The position numbers and the translations under genes are program-made. From contig NZ_CP028941.1 of the NCBI RefSeq assembly GCF_013307245.1, positions 2,090,413 through 2,154,412 of the forward strand: 64,000 bases of DNA. Reading direction: 5' to 3'. Under the pieces are notes generated by a model. The model worked only from the letters and a program-made list of their open reading frames with translations, had not been told where the DNA came from and made no database searches. Position 1 is the stretch's first letter. Each line of letters opens with the position of its first letter. The stretch comes from Polynucleobacter antarcticus (GTDB lineage Bacteria > Pseudomonadota > Gammaproteobacteria > Burkholderiales > Burkholderiaceae). Below are positions 63,996-64,000 of the stretch, piece by piece.

Positions 63996-64000
63996 CTTTA

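Larger units (their letters stand above)
63809..64000. other. rpmH-dnaA intergenic region, left side of oriC
   Basis: This A/T-rich 192-bp segment lies between rpmH and, by inference, the dnaA gene just beyond the window. It contains three DnaA boxes near its right end and probably the rpmH promoter. Confidence 0.75.

Overview
The window looks like chromosomal DNA of a small-genome freshwater betaproteobacterium, most likely Polynucleobacter or a close Burkholderiaceae relative. This is inferred from gene content, gene order and protein style, not from a database search. Diagnostic local orders are DUF484-xerC, gatC-gatA-gatB divergent from mreB-mreC-mreD-mrdA-rodA, and def-fmt-rsmB-DUF4390-sensor kinase-response regulator. 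At the right edge rpmH-rnpA-yidD-yidC-mnmE run leftwards from three DnaA boxes. The right end is therefore the rpmH-dnaA/oriC junction and the window is the stretch just left of the origin.

Layout. 0-6.4 kb: pyrE and xth start back to back; then a tightly overlapped minus-strand series dksA-argB-slmA-metX-metW-ampG. 6.5-12.6 kb: a CobW GTPase, xerC with DUF484, and gatCAB. 12.7-18.2 kb: the mre/rod cell-shape operon, ending in a terminator shared with an HU gene. 18.7-26.7 kb: envelope and housekeeping genes (LpxO, carbonic anhydrase, an LpxL-type acyltransferase, a pseudouridine synthase, prfC, a phosphatase, an H1-like protein, a peroxiredoxin). prfC has no ATG/GTG/TTG start in any position that keeps its GTP-binding loop. 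26.7-32.2 kb: a metabolic and transport block (HAD dehalogenase, EamA exporter, class II aldolase with a divergent LysR gene, a lipoprotein methyltransferase, AzlCD).

32.2-42.7 kb is an accessory region built around tRNA-Phe (39782-39857). Partial copies of the tRNA-Phe 3' end and its terminator lie between the genes at 32.96, 34.36, 36.36 and 37.90 kb. A 141-bp copy of the tRNA 5' half plus upstream flank recurs 2,435 bp away at 42.26 kb. Between them lie decayed genes (a start-less small lipoprotein, a frameshifted penicillin-acylase-type hydrolase, a membrane gene split by a stop codon), a secreted lipase, a SHP/diheme-cytochrome/cytochrome-b561 operon with an unlisted 46-residue membrane ORF, an EF-hand protein, and two antitoxin/toxin modules facing each other.

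43-46.8 kb carries a large transporter and an OsmC-YcaO fusion. 46.8-53.3 kb is the kinase/regulator-DUF4390-rsmB-fmt-def block. 53.3-64 kb holds a short dprA, topB (whose 3' end overlaps a convergent mnmC-type oxidase gene by 175 bp), GTP-type pckG, mnmE, yidC, yidD, rnpA and rpmH.
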